Shown piece after piece: positions 15,722 through 16,656 of a DNA stretch of 16,656 nucleotides. Both the position numbers and the translations under genes were made by a program. Source of the stretch: JASFRS01 sp050114795 (GTDB lineage Bacteria > Pseudomonadota > Alphaproteobacteria > Sphingomonadales > CAKZYD01). Each line of letters opens with the position of its first letter. The stretch's first letter is position 1. Under the pieces are notes generated by a model. It saw only the letters and a list, made by a program, of their open reading frames with translations, searched no databases and was not told the DNA's origin. The stretch spans positions 1-16,656 of the forward strand of contig JASFRS010000040.1 in NCBI GenBank assembly GCA_050114795.1, in the 5' to 3' direction.

Positions 15722-16656
15722 TTAAGTACGTTTTGGTTCAGGAAAGCGATCCTGCGCATTATCAGGGTCTTTCAACAAAAGGCGAGCCGCTGCCTCATCT
15801 TTCTCAATATGGGCTTTCAATTCGTCCAATCCTGAGAATTTTTGCTCTCCACGGATAAACGCAACAAGGGCTACTGAAATCAGTTTCCCATATAAATCCT
15901 CATTGAAATCAAAAAGATGCGCCTCAAGCAGAACCTCCGTTTTATCGAATGTTGGACGGCGGCCGATATTGGCAACACCCTCAATGATACGTCCATCCTC
16001 CAACGTTACTCTGACCGCATAAACACCCAATTTGGGTTGAACATAATCCCCCATGGGCAGGTTTAATGTTGGGAAACCAATGGTTCGCCCGCGCTGATCA
16101 CCTTTGATGACATGACCCTCGATCATCCACCAATGCCCTAAGAGAGCCGCAGCGCGCCGTGCATGACCCGCCCGGAGCGTGTCTCGGATTAATGTCGATG
16201 AATAGGTTTTCCCTGCAGAGCCTTCAACGCCGATGGAAACGGGCTCAACAACTGTCACGCCAAAATCAAGACGCTCACCATAGGCCTGTAGCATTGCTGC
16301 ATCACCGCGGCGGCCTTGGCCAAAATGGTAATTAAAGCCAATAAACACATGCCGCACACCCATTTGGCCAACCAGGATTTTTTCAATGAAGTCTTCGGCT
16401 GATGTTGTTGCCAGTTGCTTGTCAAAATGAATTGCAAACAAGATATCCACACCAAAGTTTTCAAGATGCCTCGCCTTCGCGCGAAATGGAGTAAGCAAAA
16501 ATGGTTCTTGGTCTGGTTTGAAATAAAGACGGGGATGCGGTTCTGTTGTTAGAACTGCCAATGGGGCATTAAGCTCATCAGCAACAACACCTGCATCCGT
16601 AATAACCTTTTGATGTCCCCTGTGAAACCCATCGAATGTGCCTAGAGCGATAACTG
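15722..16656 (-). CDS. ribF: bifunctional riboflavin kinase / FAD synthetase, 5' end cut off
   Basis: The gene runs off the right edge; 310 residues are visible, probably all but about the first 15-25. The enzyme phosphorylates riboflavin to FMN and adenylates FMN to FAD in the cytoplasm. The N-terminal nucleotidyltransferase module shows GTFDGFHRGH at the window edge, FIGFNYHFGQGRRGD and SSTLIRDTLRAGH. The C-terminal kinase module shows GRTIGFPTLNL, KLGVYAVRV and ANIGRRPTF. An in-frame TTG at 16561 is not the start, because the conserved ATP-binding motif lies upstream of it. It heads the visible ribF-ileS-lspA order found in many proteobacteria. Confidence 0.96.
   Translation of the reverse strand, partial: VIALGTFDGFHRGHQKVITDAGVVADELNAPLAVLTTEPHPRLYFKPDQEPFLLTPFRAKARHLENFGVDILFAIHFDKQLATTSAEDFIEKILVGQMGVRHVFIGFNYHFGQGRRGDAAMLQAYGERLDFGVTVVEPVSIGVEGSAGKTYSSTLIRDTLRAGHARRAAALLGHWWMIEGHVIKGDQRGRTIGFPTLNLPMGDYVQPKLGVYAVRVTLEDGRIIEGVANIGRRPTFDKTEVLLEAHLFDFNEDLYGKLISVALVAFIRGEQKFSGLDELKAHIEKDEAAARLLLKDPDNAQDRFPEPKRT

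Noticed and set aside
15120..15725. 201-codon plus-strand ORF opposite ileS and the ribF-ileS gap
   Set aside because: Most of it is antisense to conserved ileS sequence, and it lacks a ribosome site or family motifs.
1..16656. CRISPR array, insertion sequence, phage, toxin-antitoxin or defence cluster
   Set aside because: No regularly spaced repeats, transposase or integrase motifs, or recognisable defence proteins were found on either strand; nearly all sequence is covered by housekeeping genes.

Overview
The window looks like a core-chromosome segment of a Gram-negative alphaproteobacterium of moderate GC (roughly half, judged by eye). The evidence is the gene order: tadA divergent from an rluB-type pseudouridine synthase and rsmD; ribF-ileS-lspA followed by a DUF3035-type lipoprotein; and a MutL that carries the endonuclease motif seen in bacteria without MutH. 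No mobile element, phage gene, CRISPR array, rRNA or tRNA was seen. The genus cannot be fixed from this sequence.

Layout. (1) 1-1222, plus strand: the 3' end of an ACAD10-like APH-family phosphotransferase, then an alpha/beta hydrolase 4 nt after its stop. (2) 1291-1941, plus: a YiaD-like OmpA-family lipoprotein with a glycine-zipper segment. (3) 2010-6358, plus: a tightly packed three-gene ABC export cassette made of a MacB/LolD-type ATPase, an 801-residue double FtsX-domain permease and an HlyD-type periplasmic adaptor. (4) 6355-8128, minus: an MscS-family channel and tadA, converging on the adaptor gene with a 4-bp overlap. (5) 8186-9928, plus: an rluB-type gene, rsmD, and a 64-codon ORF of unknown function. 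(6) 9911-16656, minus: ribF (cut by the window edge), ileS, lspA, a DUF3035-type lipoprotein and mutL, read in that order.

Functional links. The window joins cell-envelope functions (lipoprotein signal peptidase, two lipoproteins that would be its substrates, an ABC exporter, an osmotic-release channel) with translation functions (tRNA wobble deamination, rRNA pseudouridylation and methylation, Ile-tRNA charging), flavin synthesis and mismatch repair. Most of it is ordinary housekeeping.

The most notable non-coding signal is a perfect 14-bp stem with a 6-nt loop at 1973-2006, just before the ABC cassette. Its 3' arm contains the whole Shine-Dalgarno region of the ATPase gene and its 5' arm resembles the anti-SD tail of 16S rRNA. 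No T-run follows, so it looks more like a translational switch or an mRNA-end structure than an intrinsic terminator. Other points of interest are the small ORF at 9734-9928, a possibly leaderless tadA, an unusually polar stretch in the permease, and the structured 170-nt gap between ribF and ileS. I found nothing that clearly amounts to a new defence or mobile system.
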